A stretch of 64,000 nucleotides of DNA from Kitasatospora sp. SolWspMP-SS2h (GCF_003259315.1 NZ_QLLT01000026.1:1-64000), one strand, 5' to 3'. Counted from the first letter of the stretch, positions 1 through 8,508 are shown. Notes: a model not told the origin generated them from the sequence alone. Program-made: numbers and translations.

Positions 1-20
1 CACGGACCACCGGTGCGGAG

Positions 21-93
21 TGGAGCTAAGGAGAATCGAACTCCTGACCTATTGCATGCCATGCAATCGCTCTACCAACTGAGCTATAGCCCC
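21..93 (-). tRNA. tRNA-Ala (anticodon GGC)
   Basis: Read on the minus strand this folds as a 73-nt cloverleaf: acceptor GGGGCTA/TAGCTCC with discriminator A, a D-arm, anticodon stem ATTGC/GCAAT closing a loop ATGGCAT (anticodon GGC), and a T-arm containing GTTCGATTC. CCA is not encoded; CTC follows the discriminator base. It lies downstream of the histidine phosphatase gene. Confidence 0.96.
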
Positions 94-201
94 GCAGTTC
101 CGCGACTCCCGCCCCCGGTTTCCCGTCTGCGTTCCTCGCTGCGAACGAGGAAGACTCTAGCTGGTCAGAGCCGGAACTGTGAAATCCGGGTCGGGCGGCC
201 G

Positions 202-849
202 TCAGGTCTCGTCGCCGATGACCGGCTGCGGCAGCGTTCCCGCGTTGTGCTCCAGCAGCCGCCAGCCGCGCGTGTCCTGCCCGAGCACCGACCAGCAGCA
301 GTTGGAGAGACCGCCGAAGCGCTCCCACAGCCGAGGCTCCAGGCCCAGCATCCGGCCGATCATGGTGCGGATGGTGCCGCCGTGGCTGACCACCACCAGG
401 GTGCCGCCCTCCGGCAGCTTGTCCACCGCGTCGAGCACCACCGGGACGGCCCGGTCGGCCACCTCGGTGGCCAGCTCGCCGCCGCCGCGGCGCACCTGCT
501 CGCCGTTCGCCCACGCCTCGTACTGCTCCGGGTACCGGGCCCGGATCTCGGCGTTGGTGAGCCCCTGCCACTCCCCCGCGTAGGTCTCCCGCAGGCCCTC
601 GTGGTGGTGCACCTCGAGGCCGGTCAGCCCGGCGAGCTCGGCGGCGGTGCGCCGGGCCCGCTGCAGGTCGGAGGAGATCAGCAGGTCGGGCCGGAGCCCG
701 GCGAGCAGCCGGGCCGCCCGCTGGGCCTGGAAGACGCCCTGGTCGGTGAGCTCGATGTCCGTCGTGCCTTGGAACCGCGATTCGAGGTTCCAGGAGGTCT
801 GGCCGTGCCGCCAGAAGACGATGCGCGGCCAGACCGCCGAGCGGCTCAG
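202..849 (-). CDS. Histidine phosphatase family protein (phosphoglycerate mutase-like)
   Basis: About 215 residues. The phosphohistidine motif VFWRHGQTSWN is near the N-terminus and the second conserved block VVVSHGGTIRTMIGRML is near residue 155, so this is a branch-1 histidine phosphatase. The substrate cannot be read from the sequence. It directly follows rsfS. No ATG, GTG or TTG is available between the rsfS coding end and the RHG motif; the only plausible start is a CTG that overlaps the rsfS stop as CTGA, implying translational coupling. The family and position (rsfS, then phosphatase) match the usual Streptomyces order, so the gene is solid and only the exact start is inferred. Confidence 0.88.
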   Translation of the reverse strand: MSRSAVWPRIVFWRHGQTSWNLESRFQGTTDIELTDQGVFQAQRAARLLAGLRPDLLISSDLQRARRTAAELAGLTGLEVHHHEGLRETYAGEWQGLTNAEIRARYPEQYEAWANGEQVRRGGGELATEVADRAVPVVLDAVDKLPEGGTLVVVSHGGTIRTMIGRMLGLEPRLWERFGGLSNCCWSVLGQDTRGWRLLEHNAGTLPQPVIGDET

Positions 850-1283
850 AGGTCGCCCCCGGAGACGGCGTTGCCGGCGGCGTCGGTGACGGCGTTCTCC
901 GGCCGGTTGCGGGTGGCCAGCGCGTCCTCGGGGAGCGGCAGCTCGGGGCAGTCCTTCCACAGGCGGTCGAGCGAGTAGAAGGAGCGCTCCTCGGAGTGCT
1001 GGACGTGCACCACGATGTCCAGGTAGTCGAGCAGGATCCAACGGCCCTCGCGCTCGCCCTCCCGGCGCACCGGCTTGATGTCGAGCTTCTCGCGCAGCTG
1101 GTCCTCGATCTCCTCGGCGATCGACCGCACCTGGCGGTCGTTGGCGGCGGAGGCGATCAGGAAGGCGTCGGTGATCGACAGCACCTCGCTGACGTCGAAG
1201 GCGATGATGTCGTGCGCCAGCTTGTCGGCCGCCGCCTGTGCGGCGACGGTGATCAGTTCCTGGCTTCGGTCGGTGACGGTCAC
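846..1283 (-). CDS. rsfS: Ribosome silencing factor RsfS
   Basis: 145 residues of the RsfS/DUF143 family. Members bind ribosomal protein L14 on the 50S subunit and block subunit joining in starvation. Recognisable blocks are KLAHDIIAFDVSEVLSITDAF near residue 25, then the VRSIAEEIEDQL helix, and GREGRWILLDYLDIVVHV near residues 75-95. The C-terminus is extended by about 25 residues (RPENAVTDAAGNAVSGGDL). It starts with ATG. It lies downstream of nadD and the LCP-like gene, the usual actinobacterial neighbourhood, and overlaps the phosphatase start by four bases. Confidence 0.95.
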   Translation of the reverse strand: MTVTDRSQELITVAAQAAADKLAHDIIAFDVSEVLSITDAFLIASAANDRQVRSIAEEIEDQLREKLDIKPVRREGEREGRWILLDYLDIVVHVQHSEERSFYSLDRLWKDCPELPLPEDALATRNRPENAVTDAAGNAVSGGDL

Positions 1284-1338
1284 GTTGCTCTTCCGGCTCG
1301 GCTGTGGGGATACCCTCCCAGGATCTCACGAACGCGAC

Positions 1339-1370
1339 GGAGCCCCCGAGCGTTTCCGCCCGGGGGCTCC
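1339..1370 (-). terminator. Hairpin after the LCP-like gene
   Basis: A perfect 10-bp stem GGAGCCCCCG/CGGGGGCTCC with a 12-nt loop lies about 60 bases beyond the stop of the 1430-3595 gene and before rsfS. There is no T-tract, as is common in Streptomyces. Confidence 0.6.
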
Positions 1371-1429
1371 GACCCCGCCTCAACGGCGCCTCGACGGCAC
1401 CCCGGCCGCCCCCGCGCGGCCGCCTCCGC

Positions 1430-3595
1430 TCACTGCGTCTTCTGGGACGGCGGCTGGTAGTCCTTGCCGACCACCAGCACCAGGTCCGCGTTCTGCGCGT
1501 CGGCGACCTTCTTCACCGCGGAGTCCGGCAGACCCATGCTGGTGGCCAGGGTGAGGGCCGCCGACTGCTTGGCGTCGTCGGTGTAGCGGATCTCGGAGGT
1601 CGCCTGCTCGGTCGCCTTGGCGCTGGACGGCAGCGCGTCCATGCCCGCGTTGATCACCGCGACCTGCGCGGCGGCCACCGAGGTCTCACTGCCGGAGGCG
1701 TTGACCACGGTGACGCGGGTGGAACCGCCGGTGCCCTTGGCGCTGCCGATGGCACCGCCGAGGATCTCCTTCACCTGCTTGCCCGCGGTGGCGTCGTCCA
1801 GGGTGCCGTCGGGCTTGGCGGTGAGCACGGCGGTGGACAGGTGCCCGGCCTTCGCCTGCTTGGCCAGGTTGACCAGCACGCCGGCCAGCGCGCTCTCGGG
1901 GAGCGACGGGTCGGGGACCATGTTCATCCGGTGCACGTCGTCGGTGGCCTCCGCCATGGTGGTCGGCATGGCGTTGATCACCCCGGCCATCACCTGGCCG
2001 AACCGGGCGAGTTGGGCGTCCGGGGTCTCACCGGGCGCCTGCAGGGTCGCGTAGGCGACGGCGGCGTGCCCGCTCAGCAGGACGTCCTTGCCCGCCGGGG
2101 CGAGCACCTTGCCGTCCGCCTTGTTCCCCTCGCGCACCTCGGCATTGGTGTCCACCTTGACGCCGCCGAGCTGGGTGACCAGCAGCAGCAGGTAGGGGGT
2201 GTCCAGCCGCCAGGTGCCGGCCACCTTGGCGCCGAGCACCGCGGAGAGGCCGTCGCGGGTGGCGGAGGCGCCGAGCTCCGACGGGGCCTTGCTCATCGTC
2301 GTGGTGGCGGAATCGCCGTTGCTGGGCAGTTGCAGGGCGTCCGGCAGCAGCAGCACGGTCGCCTTCCTGCCGCCCTCGTCGTCGACCAGCAGGGCGGTGG
2401 TGATCTTGCCCTGCGGGTCGTACAGGTGCACCACGTTGACGTACCGGCCACCGACCGCCGCAGCCGCGTCGTCCCCGCCGCCGAGCTTCCCGCTCCACCA
2501 CAGGTAGCCCACCGTGCCGGACGCCAGCACCGCCACGACCACCAGCAACGAGACCAGCCGGTTGCGCAGCCGCCGCCGGCGCTCGGCCCGCACCTCGCTG
2601 CGCGACTCGGCGAACTTCAGCCAGTCGATCGCGTCCTCGGACTCCTCCGTCTGCTCGTCGACGAAGCTGAACTCGCCCGTGGTGTACGAGTCCCCGCCCT
2701 TGGCCTGCGCCCGGGCCGCCGCCGCCCGGCCACCGACCAGCTCGGACGGCTCCTCCGCCGACGCAGCCGTTCCGGTCGACCCGACCGACCCGACCGACCC
2801 GGTCGAGCCCGCCGCCCCCGGACGCGCCCGCGGCGGCACCACCCCGGCGGCAGCCGGCCCCGCCACCGGGCTCACCGGCGGCACCCCGCGCCCGGCCGCC
2901 CGGCCGGCCGCCCGCTCGGACCCGGGCCCGGAAGCCTGTCCGGGCACCTGCCCGGGGGCCTGCGTCGCGGTCGACTGCGGGTAACGCCCCGACTCGGGCT
3001 GCTGCTGCCCGTAGGAGGGGTCGTAGGGCTGCTGCTGCCCGTACGCGTCCCCGCCCTGCTGATCGCCGCCCTGCCGCGGGTCGTCGAACTGCCCCTGGTA
3101 GCCGCCCTGTTCGAACCCCTGCGGCTCATATCCGCCCTGCCCGTAACCGGGGGACTGCTCATAGCCCTGACCTGGGTACCCGGACTGCCCGTAGCCGCCC
3201 TGCCCGTACCCGGGCTGCTCGTACCCGCCCTGGTCGTAGCCCTGCGCCGGGTACCCGGGCACGGCGGCCTGCTGCCCGCCGTCACCGTATTCGCCGTACG
3301 GGGCCTGCGGGTACCCCCCGGGCTGCTGGTACTGGCTACCGCCGCCGTACTGGTCGTACTGACCGCCCTGCCCGTACGGCTGCTGCTGCTGCGACGGCTG
3401 CTGCTCGTAGCCCTCGTATCCCTGCTGCCCGTAGCCCTGCTGCTCGTACCCCTGCTGCTCGTACCCCTGCTGCGGGTAGTACCCGGGCTGCTGCTGTTGC
3501 GGCGACGGCGGCTGCTGTTGTTGCTGCTGGGGGTGGGGCGGGCGGGGCTGGGGGTGCTGGCCGAACCAGTTCTGGTCGTCGGACGTTCCGGTCAC
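1430..3595 (-). CDS. LytR C-terminal domain membrane protein with degenerate LCP region
   Basis: 721 residues. Residues 1-215 are Gln/Gly/Tyr/Pro-rich with many EQQGYGQQGY-like repeats. Residues 216-345 form an Ala/Gly/Arg linker. One membrane helix lies near 348-370 (SLLVVVAVLASGTVGYLWW). The outer part resembles the second half of an LCP domain (LLLVTQLGGVKV, then LSGHAAVAYATLQ), but the Arg/Asp-rich catalytic block of active LCP phosphotransferases is not recognisable. The last 90 residues are a LytR_C domain (TRVTVVNASGSETSVAAAQ to VLVVGKDY). It is probably a cell-envelope protein without LCP transferase activity. The GTG start has GGAGGG eight bases upstream. It lies 19 bases after nadD and is probably cotranscribed with it. 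Confidence 0.85.
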   Translation of the reverse strand: MTGTSDDQNWFGQHPQPRPPHPQQQQQQPPSPQQQQPGYYPQQGYEQQGYEQQGYGQQGYEGYEQQPSQQQQPYGQGGQYDQYGGGSQYQQPGGYPQAPYGEYGDGGQQAAVPGYPAQGYDQGGYEQPGYGQGGYGQSGYPGQGYEQSPGYGQGGYEPQGFEQGGYQGQFDDPRQGGDQQGGDAYGQQQPYDPSYGQQQPESGRYPQSTATQAPGQVPGQASGPGSERAAGRAAGRGVPPVSPVAGPAAAGVVPPRARPGAAGSTGSVGSVGSTGTAASAEEPSELVGGRAAAARAQAKGGDSYTTGEFSFVDEQTEESEDAIDWLKFAESRSEVRAERRRRLRNRLVSLLVVVAVLASGTVGYLWWSGKLGGGDDAAAAVGGRYVNVVHLYDPQGKITTALLVDDEGGRKATVLLLPDALQLPSNGDSATTTMSKAPSELGASATRDGLSAVLGAKVAGTWRLDTPYLLLLVTQLGGVKVDTNAEVREGNKADGKVLAPAGKDVLLSGHAAVAYATLQAPGETPDAQLARFGQVMAGVINAMPTTMAEATDDVHRMNMVPDPSLPESALAGVLVNLAKQAKAGHLSTAVLTAKPDGTLDDATAGKQVKEILGGAIGSAKGTGGSTRVTVVNASGSETSVAAAQVAVINAGMDALPSSAKATEQATSEIRYTDDAKQSAALTLATSMGLPDSAVKKVADAQNADLVLVVGKDYQPPSQKTQ

Positions 3596-3614
3596 GTCGT
3601 CCCTCCCGGGGGCA

Positions 3615-4442
3615 TCAAGGCCGGGCCGACGCGTACAGCGCCCGCTTGTGGATGTATCGGACCACGCCGTCCGGCACCAGGTACCAGATGGGTTCGCCCT
3701 TGGCGACGCGCACCCGGCAGTCGGTGGAGGAGATGGCGAGTGCGGGCACCTCGACCAGCGAGACGCCGCCGACCGGCAGGCCGGTGTCGGAGAGAGTATG
3801 GCCCGGCCTGGTGCAGCCGATGAAGTGCGCGAGGTCGAAGAGTTCCTCGGAGGAGCGCCAGGAGATGATCTGGGCGAGGGCGTCGGCGCCGGTGATGAAG
3901 AAGAGCTCGGCGTCGGGGTGGAGGCCGCGCAGCTCGCGCAGGGTGTCGACGGTGTAGGTGGGGCCGTTGCGGTCGATGTCGATCCGGCTGACCGAGAACT
4001 GGGGGTTCTCGGCGGTGGCGATCACCGTCATCAGGTAGCGGTCCTCGGCCGGGGAGACCTGGCGGTCGGACTTCTGCCAGGGCTTCCCGGTGGGGACGAA
4101 GATCACCTCGTCCAGCTGGAAGGCGCTCGCCACCTCGCTTGCGGCGACCAGGTGGCCGTGGTGGATGGGGTCGAAGGTGCCGCCCATCACGCCCAGCCGC
4201 CGCCTGCGCGGAGCGTCTCCCGGCACCCGTGCGTCCACAGCCGGTGCGTCCACAGCCGGTGCGTCCACGGCCGGTGCGCTCACGGACGACGTGCCTGCGG
4301 CCGGGGCGCCCGCAGCCGGTGTGCCCACGGCCGGAGCGTTCGTCGCGGGAGCGTCCACCGCCGGAGCGCCAGCTGCCGGGGTGCCTGGCGCGGAGGTGCC
4401 CGGCGCCACGTTCGTCCCGGAGGTCTCGACCTGCTCTCTCAT
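3615..4442 (-). CDS. nadD: Nicotinate-nucleotide adenylyltransferase with Ala/Pro-rich N-terminal extension
   Basis: NadD transfers AMP to nicotinate mononucleotide in NAD synthesis. The core starts at LGVMGGTFDPIHHGHL (GxFDPxHxGH nucleotidyltransferase motif) and ends with the ISSTDCRVRVAKG signature (ISST block). From the ATG at 4442 (AAGGTG upstream) the protein has about 275 residues. Its first 80 are an Ala/Pro/Val/Thr-rich linker with PAVDA repeats ending in a basic patch PRRRR. Most NadD proteins are 190-220 residues, so the linker is an addition, encoded partly by a 15-bp tandem repeat. An internal start near the GVM methionine would remove it; the coding bias of the linker is not decisive. 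Confidence 0.9.
   Translation of the reverse strand: MREQVETSGTNVAPGTSAPGTPAAGAPAVDAPATNAPAVGTPAAGAPAAGTSSVSAPAVDAPAVDAPAVDARVPGDAPRRRRLGVMGGTFDPIHHGHLVAASEVASAFQLDEVIFVPTGKPWQKSDRQVSPAEDRYLMTVIATAENPQFSVSRIDIDRNGPTYTVDTLRELRGLHPDAELFFITGADALAQIISWRSSEELFDLAHFIGCTRPGHTLSDTGLPVGGVSLVEVPALAISSTDCRVRVAKGEPIWYLVPDGVVRYIHKRALYASARP
4231..4285. repeat. 15-bp tandem repeat inside nadD
   Basis: The unit GCGTCCACAGCCGGT occurs twice exactly (4231-4245, 4246-4260), a third time with one change (4261-4275), then decays. It keeps the reading frame and codes for PAVDA repeats in the NadD N-terminal linker. Confidence 0.9.
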
Positions 4443-4568
4443 GGCGCCACACCTTACGCGACCCGGATGTCCCGGGGATTCCGCCCGTCGACGGGCCCCG
4501 GCCGCACCGAGCTCCGCCACCCCGGGGGCCGCAGACGCGCGGCGGACGGGGCGGCGGTGCGACCGGGG

Positions 4569-4718
4569 TCAGCGGTCGCGGTTGAAGCGGGTGGTGATGA
4601 ACAGCAGGAGCAGCAGGATGAACAGCGCCCCGCCACCCGTCAGCAGGGGGTTGAGGCTGTCGTGGTTACCGCCCTCCTCGGCGAGGTGGACGATGGCGGG
4701 CAGGGCAGCAGGGCTCAT
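4569..4718 (-). CDS. Small single-pass membrane protein (49 aa)
   Basis: From the ATG at 4718 the product is MSPAALPAIVHLAEEGG followed by NHDSLNPLLTGGG, a Leu-rich membrane helix (ALFILLLLLFITT) and a basic end RFNRDR. Proteins of this length and ending ([hydrophobic]-TTRFNRDR) are common in Streptomyces next to nadD, but I know of no assigned function. The C-terminal basic tail suggests an outside-to-inside orientation. The nearest ribosome-binding-site-like sequence is GAAGG about 12 bases upstream. Confidence 0.75.
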   Translation of the reverse strand: MSPAALPAIVHLAEEGGNHDSLNPLLTGGGALFILLLLLFITTRFNRDR

Positions 4719-5052
4719 GATCGGCGGGACCTTCTCGGCTCGGTGTGAGGACCAGGCGGTCACGGACCGTACGGCCCGCGCGCTCATCGTACGGGGGCCC
4801 GACACGCAACCGCGCGGCGGCCCACCGCGTCTGACCACCCGTGAACCGTCGTCCGGTCGGCGGCGCGACGCCCGCACCGGGAACGGGCGTCCGGAAGGCC
4901 CGGCGCCCACGGCCCGCCCGGCGCTCCGACCAGCCTTCCGACCGGTCCTCCGACAGCCCCGACGACCCGGGCGGCCCGACGACCCGGGCCCGGACCCGGC
5001 GCCGGAGCAGTCCGGTCGGCCCAGAGCCAGGTCGGCCCAAGGCCAGGCCGAG

Positions 5053-5280
5053 TCAGTTCAGGTCGTCGGCCGTGCGTCCGGCCGCCCCGGTCCGCTCGGC
5101 CTCGCCGGCGGACTCACGGGCCGCGTCGCGCTTCGCGCCGTCGCGGTTCGCCCGGGCCAGCGCCCACACCATCAGGCCGACTCCGACGAAGGAGGCGATC
5201 AGGATGAACCGCAGGAACAGACCGGGGCCGTTCTCGGTGGAGATCGGTCCGGCGAGCTGGACCAGGTCGGCAGAGGTCAT
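5053..5280 (-). CDS. Small membrane protein (75 aa)
   Basis: MTSADLVQLAGPISTENGPG, then one helix FLRFILIASFVGVGLMVWALA, then a charged Arg/Glu/Ala tail ending DDLN. A clear GGAG lies six to nine bases before adjacent GTG/ATG start codons (AGGAGCCCCGTGATG), so translation is likely. The product family is unknown to me. It is separated by about 330 bases from the upstream 49-aa gene and is divergent from the M48 protease gene. Confidence 0.7.
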   Translation of the reverse strand: MTSADLVQLAGPISTENGPGLFLRFILIASFVGVGLMVWALARANRDGAKRDAARESAGEAERTGAAGRTADDLN

Positions 5281-5551
5281 CACGGGGCTCCTTGTTCGGT
5301 ACGGCAGAGCCAGCGTAGTCCCGTTTACCGCCGCCCCGGCCCGGCCCCCCGGAGTGTCCCCGAGCGGACGGGCAGCAAGCCCGGCACCAGGGGGAAGCGA
5401 CCGGGAAGGCCCGTCCCCGCCCTCCCCGGCCGCGGGGCGGACGGCGTAGCGTGACCGCGGGGACGAGTACGGACACACCGACGTTGAAGTGGAAAGCAGC
5501 GGGGGCCGGCCGCAGGTGCCGGTGCCGGCGTCGATCCAGGAGAGGTACTCA

Positions 5552-6637
5552 ATGACCGACATGACCAAGGGTTCCGCGCCGAGCCGCCGCCGCCAGCGCT
5601 TCCCCGACATCTCCACCCGGGCCTGGGAGCACCCGGCGGACCGCTCGGGGCTGGTGGCGCTGCGCAAGCTCTCCGGTTTCGACGACATCCTGAAGAAGCT
5701 GGCCGGCCTGGTGTCGGAGCGCAGCGTGCGCCTGCTGTTCCTGGCCACCGCGGTCAAGACGTCGGAGCGTCAGTTCCCGGAGCTGTACGACATGGTCCGC
5801 GACGCCGCCTACGTGCTGGACCTGGAGAAGGTCCCGGAGCTGTACGTCTCCCAGGACCCGAAGGTCAACGCGTACTGCATCGGCATGGAGACCCCGGTGA
5901 TCGTGGTCACCACCGGGCTGGTCGAGCTGATGGACGAGGAGGAGCTGCGGGTGGTGATCGGCCACGAGGTCGGCCACGCGATGTCCGGGCACGCCGTGTA
6001 CCAGACGATGCTGATGATCCTCACCAATCTGGCGGCCCGGATCGGCTGGATACCGCTGGGCAACCTGGCGATCACCGCGCTGATCACCGCGCTCAAGGAG
6101 TGGTTCCGCAAGGCCGAGCTGTCCAGCGACCGGGCCGGCCTGCTGGCCGGTCAGGACCTGCAGGCGTCGATGCGGTCGCTGATGAAGCTGGCCGGCGGCG
6201 CGCACCTGTCGGAGATGAACGTGGACGCGTTCCTGGAGCAGGCCGCAGAGTACGACAAGGCCGGTGACCTGCGCGACAGCGTGCTGAAGCTGCTCCAGGT
6301 GCTGCCGCAGTCCCACCCCTTCGCGGTGACCCGGGTGGCCCAGCTGAAGAAGTGGGCGGAGAGCGAGGAGTACCGCTCGATCCTGGCCGGGGCGTACCCG
6401 CGCCGCGGCGACGACCCGGAGACCACGGTCGGCGCGCAGTGGAAGGCGGCCGCCGAGTCGTACTCGCAGTCGGTGAAGGAGAGCAAGGACCCGCTGATGG
6501 GCCTGCTGCGCGACCTGGGCAACGGCGTCGGCACGGTCGGCGGCAAGCTCCGCGACACCTTCGCGGGCGCCGGCCGCGGCAACGGCGGCAGCAACAGCGG
6601 CGGCGGCGGCACCAAGGACGGCGAGTCGCAGGACTGA
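5552..6637 (+). CDS. M48 family metalloprotease
   Basis: 361 residues. Zinc-site motif HEVGH at residues 138-142 within VVIGHEVGHAMSGHAVYQ, and a downstream ELSSDRAGLL segment that matches the third-ligand Glu region of M48 peptidases (HtpX/Ste24-like). One or two hydrophobic stretches follow the active site (TMLMILTNLAARIGWIPLG, LAITALITAL), so it is probably membrane-associated. The C-terminus is a Gly/Asn/Ser-rich tail. The ATG at 5552 is chosen because GGAGAGG lies about seven bases before it. It stands alone on the plus strand and converges on the 6726-7784 gene. Confidence 0.9.
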   Translation: MTDMTKGSAPSRRRQRFPDISTRAWEHPADRSGLVALRKLSGFDDILKKLAGLVSERSVRLLFLATAVKTSERQFPELYDMVRDAAYVLDLEKVPELYVSQDPKVNAYCIGMETPVIVVTTGLVELMDEEELRVVIGHEVGHAMSGHAVYQTMLMILTNLAARIGWIPLGNLAITALITALKEWFRKAELSSDRAGLLAGQDLQASMRSLMKLAGGAHLSEMNVDAFLEQAAEYDKAGDLRDSVLKLLQVLPQSHPFAVTRVAQLKKWAESEEYRSILAGAYPRRGDDPETTVGAQWKAAAESYSQSVKESKDPLMGLLRDLGNGVGTVGGKLRDTFAGAGRGNGGSNSGGGGTKDGESQD

Positions 6638-6651
6638 CCGGACCGATCCGA

Positions 6652-6705
6652 CGACCGCCCGACCGCCCACCGCCCCACCGCCCGACCGCCCGACCGCCCG
6701 ACCGG
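6652..6705. repeat. Short tandem repeat (CGACCGCC-type)
   Basis: Between two convergent genes, an 8-base motif close to CCGACCGC is repeated about six times with small changes. It is not part of any gene. Confidence 0.7.
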
Positions 6706-6725
6706 ACCCTCGGGCACCAGCCGGT

Positions 6726-7784
6726 TCAGCCGGTGATCGGCCCGAGCACCCCGCAGGACTGCCAGGCCGGTCGCCCGTGGTCGGTCGGGTCGACGACCGG
6801 CGGGGTGCTCGGGCGGACGCCCGCCGCGGTGGCCAGGATCGGCTGCAGGTAGTCGCTCTGCCCGGCCGTGCAGGAGCTGGGCCCGGCCTGCACGGCGGCG
6901 TCGACCACCCGCAGCCGGCCGATGTCCAGGTCGGCCCGGTCGACGTCGATGCGCACCGCCCGGCGCACCGCGTACAGGGTGACCGACGGGTCGCTGGTGG
7001 TGCCGGCCGGGCGCAGCGCGTACACCAGGGTGTGGTCGGTGGTGACCTGCAGGGTGTCGCTGTCGAGTTCGCCGATGTGGATGCTGCCGGCGGCCTTGAC
7101 GGTGTCGGTGGCCAGCGCGACCTGCCCGGGGTCGAAGCGGACCATCCAGCCGGTGGCGTCGTGGTGCTGGTCGTCCCGGGGCGAGTTCGTGCTGTCGTCG
7201 TACTGGGCGAGTTCGCCGGCCGTGAGCAGGTCGCGGACCTGCGCAGTCTCGTTGGCGGTCAGGGTGGCCGGGTTCAGTTCGGAGGCCACCAGGTAGTGCT
7301 GGACGGAGTCGAGGGCCCGCTGCACCTGGGAGCCGGTGAAGTGGGCGGTGGCGGTGGCGGTCGGCAGCCCGAGCCCGGCCGGGCCGTCGGCGTACCCGGC
7401 GGGCAGTCCGGCGAACGGGTCGGCGTGGTCGGCGGCCGCGGTGACCGCCCCGGCCGGGGCGAGCGGGGTGAGGCTGATGCTCAGCTGGGTGCCGCTGGGC
7501 GGGGCGACCTCCCCGCGCGGGGAGCTGATCCCGAAGTAGACGGCCGCGGCGAACGCCAGCGCGACGACCAGCAGCAGGGCGATGGCCTGCCGGGGCGCGG
7601 CCAGCCAGCCCCAGCCGCGCGGCCGGGTGGCCCGGCCCGGGGCGCCCGACAGCCGCTCCTGCGCGGACAGCTCCTGGATCCGGGCAGCCCGGACGAACGA
7701 TTCGTCGAAGACGACGGACCGGAACTCGTCATCGTTGGAACCACCCTCGGGCGTGCCCCCAGGAGGCTCGCGCGGGTCACCCAT
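6726..7784 (-). CDS. SCO2583-like single-pass membrane protein
   Basis: 352 residues. A short cytoplasmic part holds the block DDEFRSVVFDESFVRAARIQE (positions about 19-39). A membrane helix follows near 67-90 (AIALLLVVALAFAAAVYFG). The large outside domain has the pattern of a secreted folded domain with two late Cys residues (SSCTAG, QSCGVLG). The cytoplasmic block is shared with the next gene upstream (7870-8508). By position downstream of proA it corresponds to S. coelicolor SCO2583; that equivalence rests on gene order recalled from memory. The biochemical role is unknown. Confidence 0.8.
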   Translation of the reverse strand: MGDPREPPGGTPEGGSNDDEFRSVVFDESFVRAARIQELSAQERLSGAPGRATRPRGWGWLAAPRQAIALLLVVALAFAAAVYFGISSPRGEVAPPSGTQLSISLTPLAPAGAVTAAADHADPFAGLPAGYADGPAGLGLPTATATAHFTGSQVQRALDSVQHYLVASELNPATLTANETAQVRDLLTAGELAQYDDSTNSPRDDQHHDATGWMVRFDPGQVALATDTVKAAGSIHIGELDSDTLQVTTDHTLVYALRPAGTTSDPSVTLYAVRRAVRIDVDRADLDIGRLRVVDAAVQAGPSSCTAGQSDYLQPILATAAGVRPSTPPVVDPTDHGRPAWQSCGVLGPITG

Positions 7785-7869
7785 GACACCAGGGTAGACT
7801 CGCGGGCCGCTCGCGACGAGGGGGCGCGGGCAACGAGCACGCGACGGTGCGTGACGTCCCCGAGGGGCA

Positions 7870-8508
7870 TCAGCCCACCGGGACGGCGGCCACCGCGGAC
7901 GGCTGCACCGGCACCGCGGACGGGACGCCCCCGGACGAGGCGGCCCCGGACGGGGCGCCGCTGTCCTTGGGCTGGCTGCTGCTGCCGCTGGCCGGGCGGG
8001 CCGGCGAGTCCTGACCGGCCCCGCCGACGCCCCGGTACACCGCGGCGACCGACAGCGCGACCAGGCCGACGCCCATCACCAGGGCCAGCACCCAGGCCAC
8101 CGGCCGGTGCCAGCGCTGCTGGGCGACCGTCCCGCCGCGCAGCGGGTCGAAGGCGCGGACCCGGGAGCGGCGGGTGCGCCGCTCCTGCCGGTCGCACCCG
8201 GACCACGGGTCGGGGTAGAAGCGGTCCTCGTCGAGTCCGCCGGGCAGCGGGCGCAGCTCCAGCGGCAGCGCCTCGCCCACGCCGACGAACTCGGCGGACT
8301 CGGTGAACTCGTAGCTCCGGGCCGCACCGGCCTGTTCCGGTTCGAGCCGGGCCTCGGCGGCGGCGAGCTGCCGCTCCCGGGCGCTCGGCTCGTGCACGGC
8401 GGCGGAGCGGACGAAGCTCTCGTCGAGGACCACGGTGGCGAACTCGTCGTCCGCACCACCGTGGTCGGCGCCGTCGGAGTACGGCGAGCCCCCCACATCC
8501 TCAGCCAC
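7870..8508 (-). CDS. SCO2584-like membrane protein (possible spore-wall link)
   Basis: 212 residues. The N-terminal block DDEFATVVLDESFVRSAAVHE matches the neighbour at 6726-7784. A charged middle region follows, then a membrane helix near 147-167 (VAWVLALVMGVGLVALSVAAVY) and a short Ser/Pro/Ala-rich outside tail. Position next to proA matches S. coelicolor SCO2584, a protein reported to interact with the Streptomyces spore wall synthesising complex. The link to this protein is by position and architecture only. It starts with ATG and is separated by 85 bases from the downstream paralogue, so the two are probably one transcript. Confidence 0.78.
   Translation of the reverse strand: MAEDVGGSPYSDGADHGGADDEFATVVLDESFVRSAAVHEPSARERQLAAAEARLEPEQAGAARSYEFTESAEFVGVGEALPLELRPLPGGLDEDRFYPDPWSGCDRQERRTRRSRVRAFDPLRGGTVAQQRWHRPVAWVLALVMGVGLVALSVAAVYRGVGGAGQDSPARPASGSSSQPKDSGAPSGAASSGGVPSAVPVQPSAVAAVPVG

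Noticed and set aside
1304..3823. Very long open frame on the plus strand opposite the LCP-like gene
   Set aside because: It is the antisense of a real gene in GC-rich DNA; the protein is Arg/Gly/His-rich without domains, while the minus strand has clear motifs and a ribosome-binding site.
6652..6705. CRISPR-like short repeats
   Set aside because: Eight-base units without spacers; a simple low-complexity tandem repeat.
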